DNA of 64,000 nt from WGMI01 sp041739275 (GTDB lineage Bacteria; Bacteroidota; Bacteroidia; Flavobacteriales; Schleiferiaceae). Under the pieces are notes generated by a model that was not told where the DNA came from, did no database searches, and was given only the letters and a program-made list of their open reading frames with translations. This document shows positions 9,375-18,271 of the stretch, in pieces. The DNA is taken from contig JBGSOF010000002.1 in the NCBI GenBank assembly GCA_041739275.1, forward strand, positions 1-64,000, written 5' to 3'. A program made the position numbers and the translations under genes. Within the stretch, counting starts at the first letter, position 1. Every line of letters begins with the position of its first letter.

Positions 9375-9434
9375 GGGCAGGTTTCTTGATGTAGCCGAAA
9401 CGAGACCCGCCTCGGCTTGATTAAATTTGCAAAC

Positions 9435-9692
9435 ATGGAAGCTCCTCGCCTGCCCTCTTTCTTCAAATCACGCCGCGCAAAATCATTCGAGTTTCAGCCG
9501 AGGTATTACAGCGAAAGGAAAGAAAGATTGGAGAATCTTCAAAATGCGCATCGAGTAGAATCATCGAACCATGTCTTTAAGCCCGATTTTCGACAGGCCG
9601 CGAGAATGAGGCGGCAAGGAGCTCAGGCCACTCGAATCAGATTGCTGATCGGCCTGATTCTCGCACTTCTGTTCGTATGGCTGACCCGCTGA
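9435..9692 (+). CDS. Small basic single-span membrane protein upstream of mutL
   Basis: An 85-residue protein with a very basic amino part, an F-x-F-x-PRYYSERKERLE segment near residue 18, and one carboxy-terminal hydrophobic helix (IRLLIGLILALLFVWLTR). Flavobacteria carry a similar small gene just before mutL, often mislabelled riboflavin synthase subunit beta because it usually follows ribH. Here ribH is elsewhere in the window. The ATG at 9435 is preferred over TTG at 9417. A TAAATTTG box (9422-9429) just ahead could be a -7 element but would make the transcript leaderless, and I see no TTG at the right spacing. The function is unknown. Confidence 0.65.
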   Translation: MEAPRLPSFFKSRRAKSFEFQPRYYSERKERLENLQNAHRVESSNHVFKPDFRQAARMRRQGAQATRIRLLIGLILALLFVWLTR

Positions 9693-9701
9693 TCGCAGCC
9701 G

Positions 9702-11468
9702 ATGTCTGACTCCATTATCCGGGTACTTCCCGAGCATTTGGCCAATCAAATCGCCGCGGGTGAGGTCGTTCAACGGCCGTCGTCGGTGGTAAAAGAACTG
9801 CTCGAAAACGCCCTCGATGCCGAAGCTTCGCGCATCGAGCTGATTGTTGAAGAAGCCGGGAGGGCTTTGATTCAATTGGTGGACGACGGAATGGGCATGA
9901 GCCCCGAAGATCTTGAGATGGCCTTTGAGCGCCACGCCACCTCGAAACTGAGCCGGGCCGACGACCTCTTCGCCTTGCGCACCATGGGGTTTCGCGGCGA
10001 GGCCTTGGCTTCGATTGCCTCCGTGGCGTCGATTGAAGCCGACAGCCGCCGAATCCAGGACGAAGCGGGCTGTTTTTTGAAGATCGAAGGCGGCAAAAAA
10101 ACAGATCAAGGAAGTGTGGCACGAGCGGTCGGGACTTCGATCAAGGTGCGAAATCTCTTCTTCAACGTCCCTGCCCGAAGGGCTTTTTTAAAGTCAGATG
10201 CCGTGGAATTCAGGCACATTGGCGACGAGTTCAATCGCGTGGCTCTGTCTCGGCCCGACCGCGCTTTTCGCCTCTACCACAACAAACACATCGTGCACTC
10301 GCTCGATCCTTCGGGCTTGCGCATGCGGATATCTCAACTCTTCGGCACCGCAAAAGACGAGCAGCTCGTGCCCGTTGAAGAAACGACCGATTGGGTTTCG
10401 ATTTCGGGCTTTGTCGGAAAGCCTCAGACGGCCAAGCGCAGCCGGGGCGAGCAATTCCTTTTCGTCAACAAGCGTTTTGTAAAGAGCTCGGTGGTGCACT
10501 CGGCCATCGCTTCGGCCTTTGAAGGCTTGTTGGCCGACGGCTATTTTCCGGCCTACTTTCTCTTCTTGGAAATCGAACCGAGCAAAATCGACGTCAACAT
10601 ACATCCCACCAAAACAGAAATTAAGTTCGAAGACGACGCATCGGTTTTTCGACTGGTGCGCGTTTCGGTGAGGCACGCCCTCGGCCGAAACAATATCGCG
10701 CCGAGCATCGATTTCGAACTCGATGCCAACTCGTTTCCGAGCCTCGCTCCGGGTTCTCCGAGACCTGTTGCGCCGAACATACGCGTAAATCCGAATTTCA
10801 ACCCATTTTCTGAGCCTCAAAGCCCGGCGCCGGCTCAGGCGATGCGCTATGCCACCGAACCCGAGCCTTATTTCGAAAACGGTCGGCTTTGGTCGGCAGA
10901 CGAAACAAGGGCCAGCCGCGCTTTGCTTCGCATCGGCGAGTTTGTCTTTTTCGAGCGAAACAACAGTCTGTGTGCTTTAGAACCCGCGCGAATATTCTTT
11001 GAGCGAACCTTTCGCACCGAAATGAGCCGTTGGGAAGGCGGTTCGATCCTCTCGCAGCAATTGCTTTACCCTCAAGAACTGCCTTTCAGAGCTGCGGATC
11101 TCGACCGCTTGGCCGAAATGCTGCCGGGCTTGCGTATGTTGGGTTACGATATCGATCTCGATCCAAAGCAGGGCGCCGTGATGCAAGGGACACCCACTGG
11201 AATTGAAGCGCACGAAGCGGCGGAGTTCCTCGAACTCTGGCTCGACGAGCCCCTGCACGAACCCGATTCCGAAAGGCTGTGGTTTGGTCGAAAGCTGGCG
11301 CTCGCTCAGAGGAAGAGCGCTTCGATGCACTTTGGGAACAGCGAGCTGGAACTCTCAGAACTGATGCGGGTTTTGGAGTCGTGGAATTGGTGCGAGCGCG
11401 ATGCCCTCGGACGCCGTATGTGGGTTCAATTCGAGCCCGGCGAAATATCAGAACAATTTGAAAAATGA
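9702..11468 (+). CDS. mutL: DNA mismatch repair protein MutL
   Basis: A 588-residue MutL that couples MutS mismatch recognition to downstream repair steps. The amino-terminal GHKL ATPase is intact: ENALDAEASRIEL (Asn for Mg-ATP), DDGMGMS, and TMGFRGEALASIASV near residue 90. The transducer domain follows to about 330, then a short linker and a carboxy-terminal dimerisation domain. At the place where endonuclease-type MutL has DQHA-x2-E-R, this protein reads ALEPARIFFER, so the metal-binding motif looks lost. It begins ten bases after the small membrane protein gene and overlaps the first rhomboid gene by ATGA, so the four genes form an operon-like run. Confidence 0.93.
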   Translation: MSDSIIRVLPEHLANQIAAGEVVQRPSSVVKELLENALDAEASRIELIVEEAGRALIQLVDDGMGMSPEDLEMAFERHATSKLSRADDLFALRTMGFRGEALASIASVASIEADSRRIQDEAGCFLKIEGGKKTDQGSVARAVGTSIKVRNLFFNVPARRAFLKSDAVEFRHIGDEFNRVALSRPDRAFRLYHNKHIVHSLDPSGLRMRISQLFGTAKDEQLVPVEETTDWVSISGFVGKPQTAKRSRGEQFLFVNKRFVKSSVVHSAIASAFEGLLADGYFPAYFLFLEIEPSKIDVNIHPTKTEIKFEDDASVFRLVRVSVRHALGRNNIAPSIDFELDANSFPSLAPGSPRPVAPNIRVNPNFNPFSEPQSPAPAQAMRYATEPEPYFENGRLWSADETRASRALLRIGEFVFFERNNSLCALEPARIFFERTFRTEMSRWEGGSILSQQLLYPQELPFRAADLDRLAEMLPGLRMLGYDIDLDPKQGAVMQGTPTGIEAHEAAEFLELWLDEPLHEPDSERLWFGRKLALAQRKSASMHFGNSELELSELMRVLESWNWCERDALGRRMWVQFEPGEISEQFEK

Positions 11469-12214
11469 ACGGAGAAAACCGATTTGCCCTCTTGCCTGAG
11501 GTGATCAAGAACCTATTGATCATCAATGGACTTTTTTATTTGGCCACCTTGAGTCTCGGGCTGTACGGCATCGACTTAACGCGCAATCTCGGCTTGTACT
11601 TGCCGGGTTCCGAGCACTTTAGGCCTTATCAGCTCGTAACGCATATGTTCATGCACGGAGGGTTGCTGCATTTGTTCCTCAATATGCTCTCGCTGTGGAT
11701 GTTCGGTTTGGCCATGGAGAACTACTGGGGCGCGAAGCGCTTTCTGACCTACTATTTGGTGACGGGGCTCGGGGCAGCCCTCTTGCATTTGGGAGTGAGC
11801 TGGATCGAAGCGCTCAACTATCGCAATCAGCTTTTAGACGCCGGCTTTAGCGCTTCAGACCTCGATTTGCTCGCCCGCACAGGTCAGTATCTCAACAGCG
11901 AACTGAGCATGCAATACGCGCGCCTGCTCCAAGATTATGCCTCGAAGTACGCCTACCCCACAGTGGGAGCCTCGGGAGCGGTGTTCGGAGTGCTGCTGGC
12001 CTTCGGAATGAGCTTTCCAGATCAGCGAATCTATTTGTACTTCGCCATACCTGTTAAAGCGAAGTACTTTGTGATTGGGTATGGACTCGTCGAATTATGG
12101 AACGGCCTCTCTATGGATCGAGGCAGCAACATTGCCCATTTTGCGCACCTCGGTGGGATGCTTTTTGGTTGGATTCTGATTCGTTTTTGGCGGAGTCGAG
12201 GGTATATCCGATAA
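11465..12214 (+). CDS. Rhomboid family intramembrane serine protease (first)
   Basis: A 249-residue polytopic membrane protein with six or so hydrophobic helices. The catalytic dyad is visible: Ser in GASGAVFGVLLAFG near residue 165 and His in IAHFAHLGGMLFG near residue 225. The amino-terminal L1-loop signature HMFMHGGLLHLFLNM is present near 60. Rhomboids cleave transmembrane segments of other membrane proteins; the substrate is unknown. A second rhomboid follows three bases later. A mutL-rhomboid-rhomboid-EEP order is, as I recall, common in flavobacteria. The ATG overlaps the mutL stop. Confidence 0.9.
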   Translation: MNGENRFALLPEVIKNLLIINGLFYLATLSLGLYGIDLTRNLGLYLPGSEHFRPYQLVTHMFMHGGLLHLFLNMLSLWMFGLAMENYWGAKRFLTYYLVTGLGAALLHLGVSWIEALNYRNQLLDAGFSASDLDLLARTGQYLNSELSMQYARLLQDYASKYAYPTVGASGAVFGVLLAFGMSFPDQRIYLYFAIPVKAKYFVIGYGLVELWNGLSMDRGSNIAHFAHLGGMLFGWILIRFWRSRGYIR

Positions 12215-12217
12215 GCT

Positions 12218-13108
12218 ATGAACCCAGTAAAAGAGGAACTCAGGAGCTATTTTAACGAAGGGCCGCTTTCGAAGCTCAGCATTGTGCTGATGGGCGTCTT
12301 TGCCGTGGTCGCGCTTTTCAAAGTCATTCAACACCTCAGCGGTATTCCCGTAGCCGATGGCCTGCTCTCGTATTTGGTGTTGCCGGCTTCGCCTTCGGAG
12401 CTCTTGTGGAAACCGTGGACTTTACTGACCTATTCGTTTGTCCACGAAGGGTTTCTGCATCTACTCTTCAACCTTTTGTACCTCTTTTTCGCGGGGCGCT
12501 TGTTCGTCGACTTTCTCGGGGCACAGCGCTTAATCCCTGTCTTCATCCTTGGGGCACTGGCCGGAGGAGCTTTGTATGTTCTGAGCTACAATCTCTTCCC
12601 TGCCCTCCGCGGCATGCTGCCGAGTGCCAATTTGCGCGGAGCTTCGGCCGGGGTGATGTCGGTTTTATTTGCGCTCACCACCAAAGCACCGGGGCTCAAA
12701 GTGCGATTGTTTTTTGTCCTTGACGTCAAACTTTGGATGATCGCCCTTTTGCTTTTGTTGATCGACCTCGCCTATTTACCCGAGGGAAATGCGGGAGGAC
12801 ATTTGGCGCATCTGGGCGGAGCGGCCTTGGGCTATGTCATAGTTCGGCAATTAGATCGCGGTCGTGATTGGACACGTGGAATTGCGCACTTGCTCGATTC
12901 GGGAGATGCCTTCTTGCAAACGGGCAAAAGGAGCAGGCTTCGGGTGGTCAAGCCGTTTGTCGGAGAAAAGCCCATGCGGCCGGCGGCCAATCTCCCGGCT
13001 CAAAACCAAGAGCAGCTCGACGCCCTGCTCGATAAAATTTCGCGTTCAGGTTACGACAGCCTGAGCAAAGAAGAAAAAGAGCTGCTCTTCAAGATGAGCC
13101 AGAAGTAG
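12218..13108 (+). CDS. Rhomboid family intramembrane serine protease (second)
   Basis: A 296-residue polytopic membrane protein. The dyad Ser is in GASAGVMSVLFAL near residue 145 and the His in GGHLAHLGGAALGY near residue 193. The loop-1 segment FVHEGFLHLLFNLLYLF is near residue 72. After the last membrane helix there is a soluble tail of about 80 residues ending in a segment IDRG-like then SKEEKELLFKMSQK, which resembles the acidic helical tail seen in other Bacteroidota rhomboids. It starts three bases after the first rhomboid and ends three bases before the next gene. Having two different rhomboids side by side suggests division of substrates rather than a recent duplication, since the sequences differ widely. 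Confidence 0.88.
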   Translation: MNPVKEELRSYFNEGPLSKLSIVLMGVFAVVALFKVIQHLSGIPVADGLLSYLVLPASPSELLWKPWTLLTYSFVHEGFLHLLFNLLYLFFAGRLFVDFLGAQRLIPVFILGALAGGALYVLSYNLFPALRGMLPSANLRGASAGVMSVLFALTTKAPGLKVRLFFVLDVKLWMIALLLLLIDLAYLPEGNAGGHLAHLGGAALGYVIVRQLDRGRDWTRGIAHLLDSGDAFLQTGKRSRLRVVKPFVGEKPMRPAANLPAQNQEQLDALLDKISRSGYDSLSKEEKELLFKMSQK

Positions 13109-13111
13109 ATC

Positions 13112-14203
13112 ATGTTTGAAAAGCTCAGTTGGCGAGCCCGGTTTGCACTTATTATTAATGTTTTGTCCATTGTTGGACTCACACTGGCCACATTGTCGGC
13201 GAGCTTCGATCCGAGAGATTATGCACTGTCTTCGCTACATAGTCTGAGCCTTCCCTACTTCGCAATCGTCAATGTGCTCTTTGTCGGTTTTTGGCTTGCC
13301 AAGCTGCGATGGCCGTTTGTTTTGTCTGTTCTTGCGCTGGTGTTGTCTGCTCCCCGCCTTGCGAGTTTGGTCAAAATCGGTTCGCCGGTCGAGATGGAAG
13401 CCGAGCCCATTCGCTTGATGATTTACAATGTGCGCATGTTCAATCGATACAAATGGATCGATCGCAAGGGCGTGGCGGGAGAAATCAAAGACCTGGTATT
13501 GGCCTATGCGCCCGACATCATTTGCTTTCAGGAGTACCACGAAAACAGCAATACCCCGAAATTCGACTACCCGACGCGCAATATTCTAAAACTCGCCAAC
13601 GGAAACACTGGCGAGCTGGCCATACTCAGCCGGTTTCCCGAAGTCAAGCGAGGCTATTTGGCACTGGGTCAAGGAACAAACCCGGAGCAGCGGTCGCTCA
13701 TTTATTCTGACCTAATCGTCCGAGGCGATACACTTCGATTGATCAATGTACACCTTGCCAGCCTCGGGCTCGGAAACAAACAGCGCCGCTGGATGGAGGG
13801 AGAAGCTGGTGACAATGAAGATGTTGAGGATGTAAAAACCGGAGTGCTCGAGGGTCTGAGGCGACTGGTCCGCTCGTCTCAAAACCGAGCTGAAGAAATC
13901 GACGACTTGTTGGAATTTCTCGAGAATAGCCCCCATCCTGTGCTTGTTTGCGGCGATTTTAACGATGTTCCGGCTTCGAATGCTTTCGAGCGCATCAAGC
14001 GACACGGCTTGATCGACAGCTTCGAAAAGTCGGGCAGAGGTCTGGGCGAGACCTTTGCGGGCAGCAGACTGCCCCTGCGCATCGACGCTGTTTGGGGCGA
14101 TTCTTCCACCGTTTTTGTCGGGCACCGCGTGATTCGCAAAAAGCTGAGCGACCACTATCCCATCGCCGTCGATTTTATTCGGCTTCCGAAGGCTCCAAAC
14201 TAA
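13112..14203 (+). CDS. Membrane-anchored endonuclease/exonuclease/phosphatase family protein
   Basis: A 363-residue protein with two amino-terminal hydrophobic helices (about 12-30 and 45-85) followed by an EEP-fold hydrolase domain from about residue 100. Catalytic-type motifs are visible: RLMIYNVRMFN (Asn), DIICFQEYHE (metal-binding Glu), PVLVCGDFNDVPAS (Asp-x-Asn) and the terminal KLSDHYPIAVDF (Asp-His). The family includes nucleases, phosphodiesterases and sphingomyelinase-like enzymes; the membrane anchor suggests a domain on the outer face of the inner membrane. The substrate is unknown. Its last 29 bases overlap the end of the convergent peptide-binding lipoprotein gene. Confidence 0.85.
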   Translation: MFEKLSWRARFALIINVLSIVGLTLATLSASFDPRDYALSSLHSLSLPYFAIVNVLFVGFWLAKLRWPFVLSVLALVLSAPRLASLVKIGSPVEMEAEPIRLMIYNVRMFNRYKWIDRKGVAGEIKDLVLAYAPDIICFQEYHENSNTPKFDYPTRNILKLANGNTGELAILSRFPEVKRGYLALGQGTNPEQRSLIYSDLIVRGDTLRLINVHLASLGLGNKQRRWMEGEAGDNEDVEDVKTGVLEGLRRLVRSSQNRAEEIDDLLEFLENSPHPVLVCGDFNDVPASNAFERIKRHGLIDSFEKSGRGLGETFAGSRLPLRIDAVWGDSSTVFVGHRVIRKKLSDHYPIAVDFIRLPKAPN

Positions 14204-15803
14204 ATCGGACTCTTCGGAGATCGAGCCTGTTCAAAGGGTCGGGTTCAAGTCCTCGCCATCCCGGACGACTGACGCGAACCACTTCGTCGTAAAAGAGCGG
14301 AAAAGCCGGGACTTCTTGAAGGAGAATGGCTTCGAGCTGCCGGGCGAGCTGTTTTCGCCTGAATTCGGAGGTCTCTTTTTGTAAATCTTTGAAGATTTCG
14401 TCGTAACGGGAATTCGAAAAGTGGGTGTAATTCGGTCCGTTGGGGCTGTGATTGGCTCCCGAAAAAAGCAAGAGATAATTTTCGGCCTCCGGATAGTCGG
14501 CAATCCAAGACGCCCGAAAAAAACCAAAGCGCGCATTGGCCATTCCATCGCGCAAACTCGAAGTTGGCATCACTTCGATTTCAACGGCAAACCCGAGCTT
14601 GCTCACCGAGCTTTGAACGAATTCGGCGAGATCGACATAATCGGCAGAAGTATACAAGCGCAGCGGTTCAATGCCTTCGGCTTTGGGATATCCGGCGCGG
14701 ACGAGGAGTTCTGCCGCTTTTTCGGGCTGATAAGACCATCCGCTAGCGGGTTCGAGACTGCCGTTGAGCGCCGGGGGAACCATGCCCGAACTCGCGGGGA
14801 TTCCGACGTTCCTCCTGAGATAGCGCACCAGACCTTCTCGATCGACCGACAGCGCAAAGGCTCTGCGAACTTCAGGTTTGCTCCAGGCCGTCGATTGAAG
14901 CACTTCTATTCCAAACCCGAGATATTCGGTGTTCAAATAGGGCGCTTTAAGGAGATTCAGGCGCTCATTGTACTGTTCTGACAAGGCTCCGCTCGGGTCG
15001 AGCAACTCATCGGCATACGAAGGATCGAGGCCCGAAATAAAATCGACTTGATCTTGCAGAAGCGCGAGAAAAGACGATTTGCGGTCGGGCAGAAAGCGTA
15101 TAGAAACCGCCTCGAGATAAGGGAGTTGCGCACCGGAAGAATCGCGTTCGAAATACTCGTTGTTTCGCCTCAAAATGAGCTTCTCGTTCGGGAGCCAGCG
15201 CTTGAACACAAAGGCTCCGGTTCCGACGGGATGTATTCCAAAATCACCCTTTTTGATTTCTACGGCGCGTCGAGATACGATTCCGCAGTAGGCATTGGCC
15301 AATGTGGCTAAAAAAGGCGGAAAGACCTCATTTAACCGGATGATCAAAGAATCTTCGCCTATGGCCCAAACCGTGTCGATGGGCCGAGCAATCCATGCCC
15401 CCGAAGAGGCCGTGGCCGCGTCGCTGAGGCGATAGAGGCTAAAAACGACATCCGTAGCGCGGAGTCTGCGGGTTTCGGGCGCTTGATCAAAACAAGGGTC
15501 GGGGTGAAAAAATACATCGCGACGCAGGGCAAATCGATATTCGAGCCCGTCGGGTGAGGTGCTCCACGACTTTGCGAGGCCGGGTGTGATGTTCAGTTCG
15601 GCGTCTAACTCGACTAAGGTGTTGAAAATCATTCCCACAGCCCAGATATTGCTCTGTACTCGTGCGAAAGCCGGGTCTAGGGACGAAATGCCCGAGGCTT
15701 CGTTGTATCGAAATACACGGGGATCGCGCTCGTCTGAAGCGCCTGAGCAGCTAAAGATCAACGCGCTATAAGCCAGTATTTTAAATAGACCAAAAAGCTT
15801 CAT
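14175..15803 (-). CDS. ABC transporter substrate-binding lipoprotein, family 5 (peptide type)
   Basis: A 542-residue periplasmic binding protein of the DppA/OppA family (SBP_bac_5). The amino terminus is a lipoprotein signal (LFGLFKILAYSALIFSC, lipid-modified Cys at about 19). Family features are the N-terminal SSLDPAFARVQSNIWAVGMIFNTL, the GLAKSWSTSPDGLEYRFALR segment and the PVGTGAFVFKRW segment near residue 195. The fold normally captures oligopeptides or nickel for an ABC importer. No permease or ATPase gene is adjacent, so this is an orphan component whose partner genes must be elsewhere. The gene is convergent with the EEP gene and divergent from mtaB. Confidence 0.88.
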   Translation of the reverse strand: MKLFGLFKILAYSALIFSCSGASDERDPRVFRYNEASGISSLDPAFARVQSNIWAVGMIFNTLVELDAELNITPGLAKSWSTSPDGLEYRFALRRDVFFHPDPCFDQAPETRRLRATDVVFSLYRLSDAATASSGAWIARPIDTVWAIGEDSLIIRLNEVFPPFLATLANAYCGIVSRRAVEIKKGDFGIHPVGTGAFVFKRWLPNEKLILRRNNEYFERDSSGAQLPYLEAVSIRFLPDRKSSFLALLQDQVDFISGLDPSYADELLDPSGALSEQYNERLNLLKAPYLNTEYLGFGIEVLQSTAWSKPEVRRAFALSVDREGLVRYLRRNVGIPASSGMVPPALNGSLEPASGWSYQPEKAAELLVRAGYPKAEGIEPLRLYTSADYVDLAEFVQSSVSKLGFAVEIEVMPTSSLRDGMANARFGFFRASWIADYPEAENYLLLFSGANHSPNGPNYTHFSNSRYDEIFKDLQKETSEFRRKQLARQLEAILLQEVPAFPLFYDEVVRVSRPGWRGLEPDPLNRLDLRRVRFSLEPSEAE

Positions 15804-15846
15804 CGAATGGGGGGCAAGGTAAATCGGAAGTACCTTTGCGGCCCCT

Positions 15847-17226
15847 ATGGAAATGGCTGTCTCCCCCTCCCCGACCCCAACTCGTTTTGAGGGTCATACC
15901 GTGGCCTTGCAAACGCTGGGCTGCAAGCTCAATCAGGCCGAGACGTCTGCGGTGGGCAAACGGCTGGAAGAGCGCGGTTTTACGCGGGTTCCCGGAGATC
16001 AGGCCGCCGATGTATACGTATTGAACACCTGCTCGGTGACGGAAAACGCGGATAAGGAAACCGCTCTGCTGATACGCCGTGCGCTGAGGGCCAATCCCTC
16101 GGCTTATGTCGTGGTGACGGGGTGTTATGCCCAATTGCAACCCGAGGCAGTCCGCTCGATTCCGGGCGTAAAACTCGTCCTGGGTTCGAACGAGAAATTC
16201 CAGATTGCCGAGCGTTTGCCCGCCGATCTGCTGACGAGCGAAACCGCGGTGCATCGATGCGAAACCGAAGCGTTGGGCGGTTTTGAAACAGCCTGGTCGC
16301 TGGGCGACCGCACCCGGGCTTTTCTAAAGGTGCAAGATGGATGCGACTACAAATGCACCTATTGCACCATCCCGATGGCGCGGGGGGCCAGCCGAAGCGA
16401 CACCCTCCAAAACGTCGTGAAACAAGCGCAGAAACTGGCCGAGAGCGGGGTTCGAGAAATCGTTTTGACGGGGGTCAACACCGGCGATTACGGAAAGGGA
16501 GAGTTTGGCGATAAAAAGCACGAGCACACCTTTTTGCAATTGATCGAGGCCTTGGACGAACGGGTTGAGGTGGCGCGCATGCGGATTTCTTCGGTTGAGC
16601 CGAATTTGATGAGCGCAGACTTGATTCGGTTTATCGCCGAGAGCAAGCGCTTTGTGCCACACTTTCACCTCCCGCTTCAATCGGGCAGCGATGCGGTTTT
16701 GGCGAGAATGAAAAGGCGTTATCGCTCAGGGCTTTATGCGGATAGAGTTCGAGAGATTCGACGCGTTTTGCCCCATGCCTGCATCGGCGCGGACGTCATT
16801 ACGGGGTTCCCGGGCGAAACCGAAGCAGAATTTGAACAAACCGTCGATTTTGTCCGCGAACACGCCCTCGACTACCTGCATGTGTTTACCTATTCTTCGC
16901 GGCCGGGAACCGAAGCGGCTTTGCTCGAGCAAGTGCCTTTGGCGGTGCGCAAAGAGCGAACCACGCGTCTTCGAGCCATGGGCGATCGATTGGCGCTGTT
17001 GTCGGCCGAGCGCAGCCGGGGAAAGATCCTCGACGTCTTGTTTGAAGAGGGCAAAGACGCGGAGGGGGCGGAATGGATCGAGGGCTATACGCCGAATTAT
17101 CTCAGGGTGTCTGTGCCCAAGGGCGAAGCGGTTCCGGGCCGGGTGGTTTCGGTATTGTTAAATGAAGTGTCGGGGCCGGGAAAATTGCGCGGACAGTGCA
17201 TTCCGTCCCCTATCTTGGCCTTGTGA
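15847..17226 (+). CDS. mtaB: tRNA N6-threonylcarbamoyladenosine-37 methylthiotransferase MtaB
   Basis: A 459-residue radical-SAM enzyme that adds a methylthio group to t6A37 in tRNAs reading ANN codons. The UPF0004 domain starts at VALQTLGCKLNQAE, the sequence that separates MtaB from MiaB and RimO, and includes the three cluster cysteines (LGCK, NTCSV, TGCYAQ). The radical-SAM cluster motif is DGCDYKCTYCTIP near residue 162 (C-x3-C-x2-C). A TRAM-like tail closes the protein. Start ATG 15847 is used; ATG 15853 is equally possible. The stop overlaps the GTG of the following small gene by four bases. Confidence 0.93.
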   Translation: MEMAVSPSPTPTRFEGHTVALQTLGCKLNQAETSAVGKRLEERGFTRVPGDQAADVYVLNTCSVTENADKETALLIRRALRANPSAYVVVTGCYAQLQPEAVRSIPGVKLVLGSNEKFQIAERLPADLLTSETAVHRCETEALGGFETAWSLGDRTRAFLKVQDGCDYKCTYCTIPMARGASRSDTLQNVVKQAQKLAESGVREIVLTGVNTGDYGKGEFGDKKHEHTFLQLIEALDERVEVARMRISSVEPNLMSADLIRFIAESKRFVPHFHLPLQSGSDAVLARMKRRYRSGLYADRVREIRRVLPHACIGADVITGFPGETEAEFEQTVDFVREHALDYLHVFTYSSRPGTEAALLEQVPLAVRKERTTRLRAMGDRLALLSAERSRGKILDVLFEEGKDAEGAEWIEGYTPNYLRVSVPKGEAVPGRVVSVLLNEVSGPGKLRGQCIPSPILAL

Positions 17227-17513
17227 TTGCCGTTTTTACCCGATACTCTCTAAATCCGATTTTCGAAGCCGAATTTGTCCGCCATTGGAGCGAACTCAAG
17301 GGGCTTTGGAGCCGAAATGCGCAGCTCGGCAAAGCGGAATTGCTGCACGAGGCGTCCGGGCGTTACCTGAGCCTTGTCCATTGGCCGAGCGAAAGTGCTT
17401 GGCAGGCGGTAGTCAACAGCGGAGACCCCGCCTTGCTTCGGCTGCAAATCAAGATCGAGTCGTTGTGCAATCGAATTCAACTGCTGTATACACTTCCGGT
17501 GTTGGTCGACTGA
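17223..17513 (+). CDS. Small ABM-like (antibiotic biosynthesis monooxygenase fold) protein
   Basis: A 96-residue protein if started at GTG 17223, which gives a GTGA overlap with the mtaB stop. The start of the reading frame at ATG 17196 lies inside mtaB and is less likely. The pattern FTRYSLNPIFEAEFVRHWSE followed by LLHEASGRYLSLVHWPSESAW is like dimeric alpha-beta-barrel (ABM/YgiN) proteins, in which a small strand-helix pair repeats and a W-x-S-x-x-A-W motif is common. The activity is unknown; many members are not oxygenases. Translational coupling suggests co-expression with mtaB, not a shared pathway. Confidence 0.55.
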   Translation: MIAVFTRYSLNPIFEAEFVRHWSELKGLWSRNAQLGKAELLHEASGRYLSLVHWPSESAWQAVVNSGDPALLRLQIKIESLCNRIQLLYTLPVLVD

Positions 17514-17693
17514 TAGGGATTGTCGGAAAATCTAGTTTTATTGAAACACTTGTATCGTTTCCTCTCCCAATGTGGCGTTAGCATACTTCCTCGTGCCGAT
17601 CTTGTTAGATTTTTAATTTGTTTATCTAGTCTCGGATTCATACAAAACTGGAAATTGAAAAGTAATCTGATCATTTCATAAAATTTAAAAACT

Positions 17694-18185
17694 ATGGAAA
17701 TACGAGATTATGAACACATTATTAAGACCATAAACGAAGGAATTGAAGAATTCATAGGTTACTTAAATATAGACAAAGTTAATTTTAAAAACCTCGCACA
17801 TTGTGCAGAAGAAAAGTCATATTTGAATCTGAGAGTTTTAGGCTGGAAACAATTATCTTTTCCGAATAGCAATAAAGCGGGAATCTACTTCATATTTGGC
17901 CGTTCTGAGACAGAATCGGGTTTAAAAACTGGTGTTTACATAGGCAAAGCCTCACACAGTTCCTTTATTGGAGCTCGATTGTATGCGCATCTGTACCGAG
18001 CATGGCGTGAGGAAGGAAAATACGAATACCCAGATAAGAGTGGGAATATTTTTCTCCTTGAGTTTGTCACCAGTATTGGACTCAAAGATAATCTGTATTT
18101 CCTAGCCCCGGCATTAGAGGAATATTTGATATATCATCTAAAAAAGAATGATAATATTGCCTTATTGAATTACATCGGATCATAG
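17694..18185 (+). CDS. GIY-YIG-like nuclease domain protein, AT-rich
   Basis: A 163-residue protein with an N-terminal helical segment and, from about residue 62, elements like a GIY-YIG fold: KAGIYFIFG, then GVYIGKASHSSFIGARLYAHL (Arg and His on the next helix), and at the end a Glu-containing helix ALEEYLIYHL plus LLNYIGS. GIY-YIG nucleases act in homing, restriction and repair. The gene stands alone; the flanks are short AT-rich spacers. Base composition is clearly more AT-rich than the neighbours and TCGA occurs only once in it, whereas it is dense elsewhere, so recent horizontal transfer is likely. The ATG at 17694 is the only good start. The domain call is from motif pattern only. Confidence 0.6.
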   Translation: MEIRDYEHIIKTINEGIEEFIGYLNIDKVNFKNLAHCAEEKSYLNLRVLGWKQLSFPNSNKAGIYFIFGRSETESGLKTGVYIGKASHSSFIGARLYAHLYRAWREEGKYEYPDKSGNIFLLEFVTSIGLKDNLYFLAPALEEYLIYHLKKNDNIALLNYIGS

Positions 18186-18271
18186 TGAATGACGATGAAT
18201 TTATGTTCCTGAATGAATGAAATATTGAAGCCTCATTCATCCTAAATCCATGAAATGGCAAGACGTTCGAG

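Noticed and set aside
9422..9429. TAAATTTG as a -7 promoter box for the small membrane protein
   Set aside because: No TTG at suitable distance upstream and it would leave no leader before the ATG at 9435.
14240..14262. GGGTTCAAGTCC resembling a tRNA T-arm
   Set aside because: It lies within the carboxy-terminal coding part of the peptide-binding lipoprotein, and no acceptor, D or anticodon arms can be assembled around it.
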